Counted from the stretch's first letter, positions 47,901-56,610 are shown. The stretch: 64,000 nt of DNA from Psychrobacter sp. Pi2-1 (GCF_904846645.1 NZ_CAJHBO010000017.1:1-64000); one strand, 5' to 3'. Notes: a model not told the origin generated them from the sequence alone. Numbers and translations are program-made.

Positions 47901-50602
47901 GAAGTGACACCGCAGAGAACCTAGGCGGCGGCGCTATCTATGATCCTGCTACAGGCACCATCAGTAATCCAACTTACAACGTTAATGGCGTCGCTAATGA
48001 CAACGTTGGCGCTGCAATCACTGCACTAGATCAAGGCTTTATCTTAAACAGCAATGGTGCTGATGGCGCTGCGATCAAGGCGGGCGACACCATTGACATC
48101 GGAACCGCTGATGCTGAGAACAACCTTAGCGTCACTAAAACAGGCAACATTGTTGACTTCAGCTTAAATAAGAACCTTGACTTGGGCGCGACAGGTAGCG
48201 TGACCACTGGCAACACGGTCACAGACACTAATGGCGTTAGCATTACTGATGGTACAGTTGGCGGTGCTAGCACCACCATTACCGCAGCAGGTACCACTGT
48301 TACAGACGGTACCAACACCAGCAACTATGGTGCAGAAGGTTTCACCGCAACTGACGACGCTGGTAACAGTACTGTTGTAAATCAAGCAGGTGTGAGCTTT
48401 GTTAACGCAGGTGGCGCACAAACAGGTCCAAGTATTACTGCTACTGGCATTAATGCTGGTGGTCAGACAGTAAGTAATCTAGCTGATGGTGTGAATGCAA
48501 ATGATGCAGCAACCAAAGGACAAGTGGATGCAGTATCTGATGGTTTAACAGACTTGACAGCAGGTGCTGTGAAGTATGAGCGAGATCCCAATGACAACAG
48601 CATCAATTATGATCGTGTTATCTTAGAGGGTACACCTGCAGTGATTGAGCAAGACGATGAAGGCAACGACTATGTAGCGAGTGGTGGTACAACATTGTCT
48701 AATGTGGCAGAAGGGGTGAATGCTGATGACGCTGTGAATAAAGGACAGCTGGATACCTTGATCGCTCAAAACGTTACCAACGTCGAAGTAACTGACCAAA
48801 ACGGCAATCCCGTTACGGTCAATGTGACGGATCAAGTTGTGAACCGCAGTATCGATGACAGCAATATGGATTCGCAATTCTTAACGTATGATGTTAATGG
48901 TCAAGAAGTTACTGATCGTCTGACTATCGGTCAAACTGTACAGAAAATGAATACTGAGGGTGTGAAGTTTGCTCATACCAATGCAGTTAGTACTGAAGGT
49001 GATATAGGCGTGACTAATGACTCAAGTGCTGGTGGCGATAACTCAACTGCAATTGGTGTAAATGCAATTGTAGAAGCTGGTGCAAACAATACCGTTGCAT
49101 TAGGACTTAACACCAGAGCAACTGTAGATGCGACAAACTCAGTTGTGATTGGTAACGGTTCACAGGTAGCAGGTCAGTCATCAGTCGCTATTGGTGATGG
49201 TGCTCAAGCGCTAGGTAATCAGTCTATCAGTATCGGTACAGGTAACATCGTCAATGGCGATAACTCTGGTGCCTTTGGTGATCCAAGCACTATCAATGGC
49301 AACAACAGTTACTCAATTGGTAATAACAACACTATTAATAGTGATGATACTTTTGTACTTGGTAACGGCATCACAGCAAACCAAAATGGCTCGGTAGTAC
49401 TAGGTCTTGGTTCTGCAGCTACGACAGGTGCTGGTATTGTAGGCTATCGCGCAGCGGGTAATGCTGCTATTACAGCAACGACTAGCACAACTGGTGCAGT
49501 TGCAGTGGGCGATGCAGCCAACGGTGTATATCGTCAAGTTACAGGTGTGGCCGCTGGTACAGCAGATTCTGATGCAGTCAATGTCTCACAGTTAAAATCA
49601 GTCAGCGATGCATTAGAAAGTAGTAATGAAGCGCTTAGCAATGCTGCGGTTCAGTACGATACAAACCCAGACGACACTGTCAACAAAGGCAGTATTACAT
49701 TGGGTGGCGGTGCTGCTGGTACTACTATAACCAACGTCAATGGCGGTGCTATCAATGCAGGAAGTACTGACGCTATCAACGGTAGTCAGCTATACAATCT
49801 AGGAAATGATGTGGCTGGCATTATCGGTGGTGACGCAGCGATTGATGATGAAGGCAACTTAACAGCCACTAATATCGGCGGTACAGGAGCAAATAATCTT
49901 AATGATGCTATTGCTGCTGTAAACAACGGTAATGCTCAGGCCAACGAAGATATTCAGGCCAATACCGATAGACTCGATAATGGTTTGAGCTTCAGTGCAG
50001 ACAGTGGTAATGATGTTAATAAATCAGTTGGTAATAGCACTGCACTTAAGTTTGAAGGCAGTGATAATATCACGACGACAACCACTGATAGCGGTATCAA
50101 GTTTGATTTGAGTGGCAACATTAGCGTAGATAGTGTTACTGCAGATACGATCACAACTGGTAATACTACCGTTAACACAAACGGTGTCACGATAGCTAAC
50201 GGTCCAAGCATGACAACTGAAGGTATCAACGCAGGTGGCAAGACTATCACCGGTGTTGCTGATGGTCTGAATCCTACTGATGCTGTGAACTTTGGGCAGT
50301 TGAGCGCTCTAGATGGCAAGCTAAGCAACAGCGTTAACGAGTTGGGTTATAAGATTAATGAAGTAGAAGATGATGCTAATGCTGGTATCTCTGCTGCCAT
50401 GGCAATGTCTTCACTACCGCAAGCTTATATCCCTGGTAAGTCAATGATCGGTGGTGGTGTCGCAACATACAATGGTGAAAGTGCAGTTGCTATCGGTCTA
50501 TCTAAAGTCTCAGACAATGGACGTTGGGTAATGAAGATTAATGGTACAGCAGACACCCAAGGAAATGCAGGCGGCGCAATTGGTGCAGGCTTCCATTTCT
50601 AA
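44960..50602 (+). CDS. YadA-like trimeric autotransporter adhesin
   Basis: Type Vc secreted surface adhesin of 1880 aa. It begins with an extended signal peptide (MNRNYKVIWNRSLGCF, then a hydrophobic stretch cleaved near AVA, residue 72). A YadA-type head of AIG-repeats covers about residues 85-360, with a neck near 395. A coiled-coil-prone Ala/Asn/Thr stretch at about 560-605 leads into a stalk with two nearly identical 208-residue units (about 664-1079). A second head lies at about 1355-1500, followed by more stalk. The C-terminal YadA anchor (last ~85 residues) ends in Phe, as needed for BAM insertion. Its role would be attachment or biofilm. A BamE-like lipoprotein follows. Confidence 0.93.
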   Translation: MNRNYKVIWNRSLGCFTAVAEYAKSRGKSSSSAVSSGASPSTGAMIGGARLVKLSALCVGMAATGFSMQAVAGYEAGGGTTRVNCTRDSNGFGGEEASVAIGNGVLNNIACASGAETIAIGANLAATGSQATAIGSDIIASGDLSVIIGQNFNSNPTTSTGAGGVAIGSGLSGALDSPIANGIGSVAIGSSGNATTNGLNGAIASGNHALALISGAEASGVNSVAIGAGSKASAANAYALGESANAAALNTVALGADTSSATQYGVSIGRAASSTGQSSVAIGGGSAGGGAATTNGTGAIAIGSGGNNTLGANAVGTGAIAVGQASKATAASSISIGATANASIANSVALGAGSTTTTPSGNSFLTNVAAVPANGVVSVGTAAATRRIQNVAGGSAATDAVNVAQLTAQNTLTNKQGTDTAAALGGNSQYSPTTGAITAPTYSVVSNPANAAGSVTGVGGAISALNSAVQTPLTFTGNTGTTTRKLGETLTISGGLAGAGSNSNIKTVVTGNTVDIQLANAPVFTGQVKANGFDASNSKITNVANGTVAGDAVNFGQLETTNTNVSNAQTSANSAQTSANNAQTTATNAQTAATNAQTTATTALTEANKGFNIKAGSSAVDNVKLGETVGFTNTDSNLVVTNNATDNTVNYNLAQDIDLGPAGSVTTGNTVTNSNGVTITDGTNVTTMTSAGTKVTDGTNTSNYGAEGLTFLDTTGAVLANTPSITAAGIDAGNNKVTNVADGTIAANSKDAINGGQVNTLVTTVNTKTNQLGSDTAENLGGGAIYDPATGTISNPTYNVNGVANDNVGAAITALDQGFTLNSNGADGAAIKAGDTIDIGTADAENNLSVTKTGNVVDFSLNKNLDLGATGSVTTGNTVTNSNGVTITDGTNVTTMTSAGTKVTDGTNTSNYGAEGLTFLDTTGAVLANTPSITAAGIDAGNNKVTNVADGTIAANSKDAINGGQVNTLVTTVNTKTNQLGSDTAENLGGGAIYDPATGTISNPTYNVNGVANDNVGAAITALDQGFILNSNGADGAAIKAGDTIDIGTADAENNLSVTKTGNIVDFSLNKNLDLGATGSVTTGNTVTDTNGVSITDGTVGGASTTITAAGTTVTDGTNTSNYGAEGFTATDDAGNSTVVNQAGVSFVNAGGAQTGPSITATGINAGGQTVSNLADGVNANDAATKGQVDAVSDGLTDLTAGAVKYERDPNDNSINYDRVILEGTPAVIEQDDEGNDYVASGGTTLSNVAEGVNADDAVNKGQLDTLIAQNVTNVEVTDQNGNPVTVNVTDQVVNRSIDDSNMDSQFLTYDVNGQEVTDRLTIGQTVQKMNTEGVKFAHTNAVSTEGDIGVTNDSSAGGDNSTAIGVNAIVEAGANNTVALGLNTRATVDATNSVVIGNGSQVAGQSSVAIGDGAQALGNQSISIGTGNIVNGDNSGAFGDPSTINGNNSYSIGNNNTINSDDTFVLGNGITANQNGSVVLGLGSAATTGAGIVGYRAAGNAAITATTSTTGAVAVGDAANGVYRQVTGVAAGTADSDAVNVSQLKSVSDALESSNEALSNAAVQYDTNPDDTVNKGSITLGGGAAGTTITNVNGGAINAGSTDAINGSQLYNLGNDVAGIIGGDAAIDDEGNLTATNIGGTGANNLNDAIAAVNNGNAQANEDIQANTDRLDNGLSFSADSGNDVNKSVGNSTALKFEGSDNITTTTTDSGIKFDLSGNISVDSVTADTITTGNTTVNTNGVTIANGPSMTTEGINAGGKTITGVADGLNPTDAVNFGQLSALDGKLSNSVNELGYKINEVEDDANAGISAAMAMSSLPQAYIPGKSMIGGGVATYNGESAVAIGLSKVSDNGRWVMKINGTADTQGNAGGAIGAGFHF
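46951..48198 (+). repeat. 624-bp near-identical tandem duplication inside the adhesin gene
   Basis: 46951-47574 and 47575-48198 are almost identical at the DNA level, with only scattered single-base changes seen (for example Thr to Ile in the segment after LDQGF). A third, diverged partial copy begins at 48199. The unit is 208 codons, so gain or loss keeps the reading frame and changes stalk length. Confidence 0.9.
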
Positions 50603-50684
50603 TATAGCCACATCACTGTTTGACAGCGTTTGCTTGAATACATGCGCTGTCAAATTACTTATAAAATATATTAAGGGATAAATA

Positions 50685-51143
50685 ATGAAAAAATCTTTTT
50701 ATCGTTACGGCTTGTTGGCTACGTCTGCTTTACTATTCACAGTCACTGGTTGTGCTCAAAAAAACATCATGCCAACTTGGCATTTGACGCCTGGTGCTCA
50801 GCATGGAGCTGTTGATGCTAACGATTTAGTATTTCCAGATCCAGAAAAGGCATGGCAGAAGGGTGGCACTATCGTCAATCATAATGATATTGCTAAAATA
50901 CAAGTAGGTACTACTAAAGATCAGATTTATAAAATAATCGGTACACCTCATTTCAGCGAAGGGTTCAACGCTCGTGAATGGGATTATATCCTCAAGTTTT
51001 ATGATGCCAATAACAATGTAGAGTCTTGCCAGTATAAGATTATCTTCGATGATAGCTACGAGGGTAGATTGCGCGATGATGAATTTTTTGCCACTGAGTT
51101 CTACTGGCAGCCAGCATCTTGTGCCAAATATTCACAGTTCTAA
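50685..51143 (+). CDS. SmpA/OmlA (BamE-like) lipoprotein, adhesin partner
   Basis: 152-aa outer-membrane lipoprotein with lipobox VTGC (Cys at 23). The mature domain has the BamE-like pattern IAKIQVGTTKDQIYKIIGTP, then FSEGFNAREWDYILKF, with two further cysteines that could form a disulfide. It lies 82 bp after the autotransporter and ahead of a shared terminator. In Acinetobacter, the autotransporter AtaA is followed by TpgA, which fuses a SmpA/OmlA domain to an OmpA-like peptidoglycan-binding domain. Here only the first domain is present. A role in secreting or anchoring the adhesin is inferred. Confidence 0.8.
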   Translation: MKKSFYRYGLLATSALLFTVTGCAQKNIMPTWHLTPGAQHGAVDANDLVFPDPEKAWQKGGTIVNHNDIAKIQVGTTKDQIYKIIGTPHFSEGFNAREWDYILKFYDANNNVESCQYKIIFDDSYEGRLRDDEFFATEFYWQPASCAKYSQF

Positions 51144-51165
51144 TATTAGTCGCTATCAATAATAT

Positions 51166-51203
51166 AAAAAAAGAGCAAGACATTAAGTGTCTTGCTCTTT
51201 TTT
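51166..51203 (+). terminator. Rho-independent terminator of the adhesin operon
   Basis: Stem AAAGAGCAAGACA/TGTCTTGCTCTTT with a 5-base loop, flanked by A-run and T-run, so usable from both sides. Confidence 0.92.
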
Positions 51204-51388
51204 ATGATAAATAGTTTGCTAGATGATTATTATAGCAACATGACTATTAAATAACTGCTAACTATGATGAAGTGAACTATATGCATAGTGCTACAAGATA
51301 CTGATAAGTTAATAAAAAGGTATTTTGAAAAATTTGAGATTTTGGAGCGTAGTATAAGAGATTGTCTTTTCAAGTCCCCACTAGGAAC

Positions 51389-52162
51389 TTAAACCTCAAC
51401 ACTATCTTCCCAAGAGAACTCTTCTAAGATACGCATCCATTGATTGTCTAATCCCGCTTTTAGTACTAGTGGCTCACCAGTGACGGGGTGGCTGAGTGCC
51501 AAAGTCTGAGCATGCAGCAACATACGCGTGCAATCATAGTGAGTACGAAAAAATCGTGTGTGACGTATATCGCCGTGACTGGTATCACCCACAATGTGAT
51601 GGAATACATGTCTCATATGCCGACGCAGCTGATGTTTGCGTCCAGTTTCAGGCGTTAAGCGAACCAGACTATAGCGGCTAGTGGTATGCTTCTTTGATAC
51701 TGCAAATGGCAGCTCAATTTGTGCCAAACTCTGCCAGTGGGTGACCGCTTCTTGAGCAGGTTTATCTAAATTGGCAAATTTATCGGCAATGGCGTCAGGC
51801 TTAAAGCTCAACGCATAATCAACAGTACCTTGCTCAGACATAAAGCCACGCACCACGGCCAAATATTGCTTGGTCACTTTGCGTTCAGTAAACGCTTCGG
51901 TAAGGCTACGTGCCACGGCTGAACTCTTGGCAAACAACAATACACCTGATGTAGGTTTGTCTAACCTATGCACTGGAAACACATGGCAGCCTACCGCATC
52001 ACGGGTGAGCTGCATGGCAAAGCGTGTCTCACCTTTGTCCAGCCAACTACGATGCACCAACAGACCAGCTTCTTTATTAATCGCTACTATATACTCATCT
52101 TCATAGATAATTTCTATTTGATCAGCAGTATTGCCTTCGATATCCATGTTTTCATTGCTCAC
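51389..52162 (-). CDS. truC: tRNA pseudouridine(65) synthase TruC
   Basis: 257-aa RluA-family pseudouridine synthase. The catalytic aspartate is in PVHRLDKPTSGVLLFAK, and the early motif NKEAGLLVHRSWLDKGETRF and late GRKHQLRRHMRHVFHHIVGD match E. coli TruC closely over the whole length. The enzyme isomerises uridine 65 in tRNAs. No N-terminal S4 domain is present, consistent with TruC. Monocistronic. Confidence 0.88.
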   Translation of the reverse strand: MSNENMDIEGNTADQIEIIYEDEYIVAINKEAGLLVHRSWLDKGETRFAMQLTRDAVGCHVFPVHRLDKPTSGVLLFAKSSAVARSLTEAFTERKVTKQYLAVVRGFMSEQGTVDYALSFKPDAIADKFANLDKPAQEAVTHWQSLAQIELPFAVSKKHTTSRYSLVRLTPETGRKHQLRRHMRHVFHHIVGDTSHGDIRHTRFFRTHYDCTRMLLHAQTLALSHPVTGEPLVLKAGLDNQWMRILEEFSWEDSVEV

Positions 52163-52215
52163 ATTTTAGATGCGTCAATTATATATTCTTTTGTTAGACC
52201 TGTAGTGGCATAATA

Positions 52216-52560
52216 AATTTAGAGCCAGACTTTGAGTACGGTATCTTGGTTTCAGAAGGAGAGGTAGCGTCCGAAGGCAAGGTTTGTCGGCAAGATCAGT
52301 TATTCCGTTTTCATGATAGCGATGTCGCCAATAATAAAAGTATTAAGTTGGCTGCTAAAAAGGGCACACGTATCATGTTCATCGGCGGCGAACCGCTTAA
52401 TAACCAAGTACTAATGTAGTGGAACTTCGTTGCTGATAACAAAGCTGAGATTAAGCAGTCTATTATTGATTGGAATAATGGCCATGAGCGTTTCGGTAAT
52501 GTTGACTCTGATGTGAAACGTTTGCCTGCACCTGAATTACCTAGGGGTTTTGAAGGCTGA
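52216..52560 (+). pseudogene. pirin-family protein, C-terminal remnant
   Basis: One frame from about 52216 to the stop at 52558-52560 reads as the C-terminal part of a pirin: KKGTRIMFIGGEPLNNQVLM, an in-frame TAG at 52417-52419, then WNFVADNKAEIKQSIIDW and RFGNVDSDVKRLPAPELP. The N-terminal cupin half is missing and the frame has no start codon. It is therefore a doubly broken relic between truC and ppiC. Confidence 0.85.
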
Positions 52561-52652
52561 TGACAACTTATCTCGCCCCTCACTATTTGACCTTAACTCG
52601 TAGAAAACTGCTTAAGTAAAATAAAGGTAGTTTGATGTAAGGATTAGAAGGT

Positions 52653-52754
52653 GTAAGTCGACCAAATACCAAGTCCTGATTCACACATAATTATCACGAT
52701 GTTAAATCACATATGAATCAGGACAACATTTGAGGCATACTCCAGTCGGCTTAC
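52653..52754. other. nested inverted repeats (102-bp structured element)
   Basis: Outer arms GTAAGTCGAC (52653-52662) and GTCGGCTTAC (52745-52754), with one G-T pair. Inner perfect arms GTCCTGATTCA (52673-52683) and TGAATCAGGAC (52714-52724). It lies 17 bases downstream of ppiC. It could be a complex 3' hairpin, a small MITE-like insertion or a structured RNA. No T-run marks it as a simple terminator. Confidence 0.6.
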
Positions 52755-52771
52755 AATCAAAACGCCAATGC

Positions 52772-53050
52772 TTAAGTTCTATAAAGGACTTTTACGACAT
52801 GCCAGCCAAATTTGGTCTTTACTAGATGCGGAGTAAATAGTTCGCCGGTAAAGCAAACCTTATCGAATGGCCCTACCATATCGCCTTTGCCAAACTCACC
52901 TAAGCTGCCACCTTTCTTACCTGATGGGCAGGTCGAGTATCGCTTGGCCAGTACATCAAACTTAGCGCCTTTTTTAAGCTTGGCAATAATGTCCTCAGCT
53001 TGTTCTTTATGTTTTACTAAAATGTGCAATGCGCTAGCGGTACGAGCCAT
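52772..53050 (-). CDS. ppiC: parvulin-type peptidyl-prolyl isomerase PpiC
   Basis: 92-aa stand-alone parvulin domain, the length of E. coli PpiC. Motifs: ASALHILVKHKEQAEDII, DVLAKRYSTCPSGKKGGSLG, GDMVGPFDKVCF and C-terminal VKTKFGWHVVKV. It has no signal peptide, so it is cytoplasmic. It catalyses proline cis-trans isomerisation. Confidence 0.92.
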   Translation of the reverse strand: MARTASALHILVKHKEQAEDIIAKLKKGAKFDVLAKRYSTCPSGKKGGSLGEFGKGDMVGPFDKVCFTGELFTPHLVKTKFGWHVVKVLYRT

Positions 53051-53257
53051 AAGGTAACCCTTTCATAAAATATCAATTATCAGGACATTATATCACTACT
53101 TACCTTGGTTGCTAACCTCACTTGTAAGTGCTGAGCTCTCCCAAGTCATCCTTATACAATCGTGACTATAGGGGTTAGAGAAAAGAAGTCTTAGTCATGT
53201 AGTGTTTTATTTAAACTATAGTCTTTATTTAAACTAAAGCCCTTAAATGATGGACAT

Positions 53258-53290
53258 AAAAAAAGCCTCAATCTTCAGATTGGGGCTTTT
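53258..53290 (-). terminator. terminator downstream of the rutR relic
   Basis: Stem GCCTCAATC/GATTGGGGC (with a G-U pair), TTCA loop, and a T-run on the minus strand. It resembles the tRNA-Ser terminator including the flanking AATTCGAAAA. Confidence 0.8.
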
Positions 53291-53323
53291 CGAATTGGGG
53301 AACTGTACTTTACTCATATCAAA

Positions 53324-53974
53324 TCACGGAATCAAACTATCTACCAGAAGTTGAATACTAGTATTTAATGCCTCATTAGCGAACTTTTTATTTCTCAAGC
53401 TATGATTACATACCGCTTCAGTTTGCGTAGAAAAATCAGAGTAGTGCTGAGTGACTGCCCAAATATGAAAAATCAAATGGATGGCAGACACGGACTTAAT
53501 CTTGTTATCTGCAATCCAGCCATCAATCACTGCCACCTTTTCACGAACCAAAGACCTCAAAGGGCCTTTTAATACGGCCATCAAATGAGGTGCCCCTTGT
53601 ATAATCTCTAACGCATATAGTCTCGATGCTGCAGGCGATTTTTTTGAGATTTTATATTTTTCTTCAATATAGGTCTTAAGGGCAACCCTTGGATCTTGGT
53701 TGGCGTTAATCTCACTCAAAGGCGATAGCCACTTACTCAGCACCTTTTCTAAAACAGCAACATACAGAACTTCTTTACTTTGGAAGTAATAAAATATATT
53801 CGATTTAGATATGTCAGCTTCTTCGGCAATTTGCTACATACGCGCGCCATTCAATCCCTCTTGGGAAAATACGATCAATGCAGCATTAATGATATGTTCT
53901 TTCTTTTTTAATATCTTTGCACTCGTCTCTGTCTCTTCTTTTAGTGCGTATTCTTTCACTATATTTTCCCTCAT
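53324..53974 (-). pseudogene. rutR: rutR-like TetR regulator interrupted by a stop codon
   Basis: Reading the minus strand from the ATG at 53974 gives a RutR-like TetR protein: KKKEHIINAALIVFSQEGLN, then ARM, an in-frame TAG at 53835-53833, then QIAEEADISKSNIFYYFQSK in the same frame and the ligand domain to a normal stop at 53324. A single base change in the helix-turn-helix has split an otherwise intact 216-codon gene. RutR represses the rut pyrimidine-degradation operon, and a rutA remnant lies divergently upstream, which supports the identity. Re-initiation at the internal ATG 53743 would lack the DNA-binding domain. Confidence 0.85.
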
Positions 53975-54445
53975 CGTAAAGCCAAAAAACCTAATTTTAA
54001 CTGATAGTTGATGCAATTTAAAAAAGGGTCGAAGCAACCAAATATAGATGCTACTGGTTGATTAAAACAGATATGCCAACTACTCCAACAGCGAGCAATA
54101 CCATATCGGTTTGCAGGTTCACTAACTATAGCAACCTGCTGTTGACCAGTCTTTTCTGCTGCTTATTCCACCTTATCTTCATTCAAACCACCATCAAAAT
54201 GTACTTATAAACAATTTATACATTTGTGCACTATTTTATAACACTTTGCACCAATTTATAACAGCCCGCACTATTTCTCTGCATATTTTTAGACCATATG
54301 GTTTAATAATTTTTGTATAAAAAACATATAAATTATTGATAAATAACAATTAATTAATTTGGCATAAATTATGCCACATAAAAAACATGAAATAATCTTT
54401 ATTTCTTTTATCGCTCTTTTCTTCCTCAAACGTATAGGTGAAATC

Positions 54446-54763
54446 ATGGAAATAGGTATTTTTTGTCCGATTGGTAATAACGGTTGGTTAATCTCAAAAA
54501 ACGCGCCGCAGTACAAGCCAACATTTGAGCTAAATAAACAGATTGTGCAACGTGCCGAGCACTATGGGTTCGATTTTGCGCTTTCAATGATCAAACTGCG
54601 CGGTTTTGGCGGGGAAACTGAGTTTTGGGATTACAACCTCGAGAGCTTTACTTTGATGGCAGGACTTGCGGCAGTCACGTCTAAGATAAAAATCTATGCC
54701 ACATCGGCGACGTTGGTCATGCCACCGGCAATCGTAGCGAGAACCTCTACCATGTCAAGGTAG
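54446..54763 (+). pseudogene. rutA: rutA (pyrimidine oxygenase) N-terminal fragment
   Basis: The ATG at 54446, after AGGTG, opens a protein nearly identical in pattern to E. coli Rut[57 protein letters not shown] and a run to [11 protein letters not shown]. It then ends abruptly at codon 105 of about 360. RutA is the FMN monooxygenase that opens the uracil ring. The rest of rutA and the rutBCDEFG genes are absent from the following DNA, so this is a deletion remnant. Confidence 0.88.
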
Positions 54764-55098
54764 GTCAACGAACCTGTAAGGAATTACATTATCTTGTATA
54801 CACTGATTTCATTGACTTTAAGATACTATAGAGATAAATAATTAAGATGTAAATTATTATACAATAAAATTTAACTCGTATTTAGGCACTATACTTTTAT
54901 AGTATTTTTACCTCTACTCAATCATTGCTTATAATAAAAAGCCGCGTATTCTTATTGAAAATTTCTCTTTATTGCGTCTATTATTAATATCACTTCTCTA
55001 GTTTTAAAGTTCGCGGGTGCTGTTTCTATTGCTTATTCTCTGCATAATATAAGGAGGTTAATAGCTTTATCTCTGCATATCTTTGAGGAAAATATAAA
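54764..55098. other. AT-rich spacer between rutA and fic relics
   Basis: No gene, RNA or clear repeat is seen. It probably contains the junction of the deletion that removed the rut operon. Confidence 0.4.
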
Positions 55099-55493
55099 GC
55101 ATATTGCCTATATTCATGAGCATTCAAATTGGACTGAATGGCAATGGTCGGACAAAAAGCTATTGCCACTCTTCAGTCGAGCACGGATATTACAAGGTCG
55201 TTTACTAGGAAAGCTGCTAACACTAGGATTCGATCTGAATGTTGAGGCACAATTAGATGCGGTGACTTTAGAGATTATTAAAACTATCTGAGATAGAAGG
55301 TGAGACTCTAAATGATGAGCAGGTTCGTTCCTCAGTTGTGCGGCACTTATGGTTAGATAAGGCCAGTATGCCAACGACTACTCGTGAGATCTATTGATTC
55401 GATGATGCTAATGGGAGATTTACCTGACTTGCTATGACAGAGAGAGTATTAATGCAAAGCTATAGTAGAGCCCAGCATCTTTATAGTATGTAA
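55099..55493 (+). pseudogene. Fic-family protein (DUF4172 N-terminal type), degraded
   Basis: Plus-strand translation gives successive Fic-protein pieces in shifting frames. The N-terminal segment is SNWTEWQWSDKKLLPLFSRA and ILQGRLLGKLLTLGFDLN. After a frameshift near 55290, SEIEGETLNDEQVRSS follows (the inhibitory-helix-like motif), with a stop after REIY at 55395-55397. Past a large deletion comes FDDANGRF, the end of the Fic catalytic HPFxxGNGR motif. Then another frameshift leads to a tail. Fic proteins AMPylate targets; this copy is clearly dead. Confidence 0.8.
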
Positions 55494-55662
55494 GCGTAGG
55501 ATTCTTAGATAGCCTAATGATTACTGTGAAATTATAGACGTGTAAAAAATGAGCTATATTGAAAAGACTGTAATAGAGATGGCTTGGCCTTGATCATTGA
55601 AATATGTAATTGAAGTCTCTCAAGTTTATCTCTACGGTTTCTTCAGCATAGCTCAAACCTTA

Positions 55663-56610
55663 TTATCGACGTACGTCTTTAGGCGCATCTCCATTGGGCC
55701 AGTCTTTATCTTTATTAGCTTTTACAGGGCGTGGTAAGTGAGTAAAGTAACTAGCAATATCGACTGCTTCTTGATCGCTAAGAGAGTTACCTTGTCCAAA
55801 AGGCATCTTACCTTTGATAAAAGCAGCTGCTGTGTATGTTCGTGCCATACCTGCGCCATCGTTAAAAGACTTTTCTCCAGCTACCGCTGGATAAACGTAA
55901 GAACCATCGTCATTATATTGACCTTCACCATTCTCACCATGACAAACACTACATTTTTCAGCGAATAATTTTTTGCCATTATCTGTGTCAGGCTCCAAAT
56001 TTTTATCTATTTTTACAAAGCCGCGACCTTCGGGTGAGACACCGTATGGCAAGTCTTGTGATAGCCAGCTCATATAAGACACCATTGCATTCATATCATC
56101 TGAACCTAGATCAAGCGCTTTGCCGTTCATTGAGCGTTCAAAACATCCGTTAATACGCTCTTGAATTGAGTTGACACGACCACCACGACTACGGTAAATA
56201 GGATAGATACCTGGCATACCATTCCAAGGAGCAGCGTAAGCTTCTGAGCCATTACCTAAATGACAGCTAGTACAATTTAATTGGTTGCCAACATTGTCGG
56301 GCAACTCTTTATAAGTATGATTAGCAATTTGCAAGCCGCGACGCACAGCTGCGCCAAACTCGTCATCTGGAATAGTAGACTCGTCAGGCATACTAACAGT
56401 CAATTTAGCGCTTGGATTTGAGGCCATATCTTCCTTAATTGCTGCAGCTTGTGACTCAAGTGATTTAACTCGTGCTAAAGCTTCAGCTTCTTCCACTCTG
56501 TCAACCGCTTTAACCTCTGTTTCACTACATGCTGTTATGCTTACTGCACTAATAGTTAAAGCGGTAGCCATCAAATAAGAAGTATGATTAATTTTAAATA
56601 ATTTCTTCAC
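55663..56610 (-). CDS. tsdA: thiosulfate dehydrogenase TsdA (dihaem cytochrome c lipoprotein)
   Basis: 315-aa dihaem cytochrome that joins two thiosulfates to tetrathionate. The signal ends in lipobox ITAC (Cys28), so it is lipid-anchored in the periplasm. Haem sites are CTSCH (113-117) and CSVCH (220-224). Cys156, in INGCFERSMNGKAL, matches the unusual cysteine ligand of the TsdA active-site haem, and this is the main reason for the call. It sits at the edge of the sulfide-oxidation gene set. No tsdB partner is seen. Tetrathionate reduction, the reverse reaction, is also possible. Confidence 0.85.
   Translation of the reverse strand: MKKLFKINHTSYLMATALTISAVSITACSETEVKAVDRVEEAEALARVKSLESQAAAIKEDMASNPSAKLTVSMPDESTIPDDEFGAAVRRGLQIANHTYKELPDNVGNQLNCTSCHLGNGSEAYAAPWNGMPGIYPIYRSRGGRVNSIQERINGCFERSMNGKALDLGSDDMNAMVSYMSWLSQDLPYGVSPEGRGFVKIDKNLEPDTDNGKKLFAEKCSVCHGENGEGQYNDDGSYVYPAVAGEKSFNDGAGMARTYTAAAFIKGKMPFGQGNSLSDQEAVDIASYFTHLPRPVKANKDKDWPNGDAPKDVRR

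Noticed and set aside
53258..53300. Inverted similarity between the tRNA-Ser terminator (14441-14483) and this terminator as integration att sites
   Set aside because: The matches are in opposite orientation and mostly a terminator stem with an A/T flank. Excision needs direct repeats that include the tRNA 3' end.
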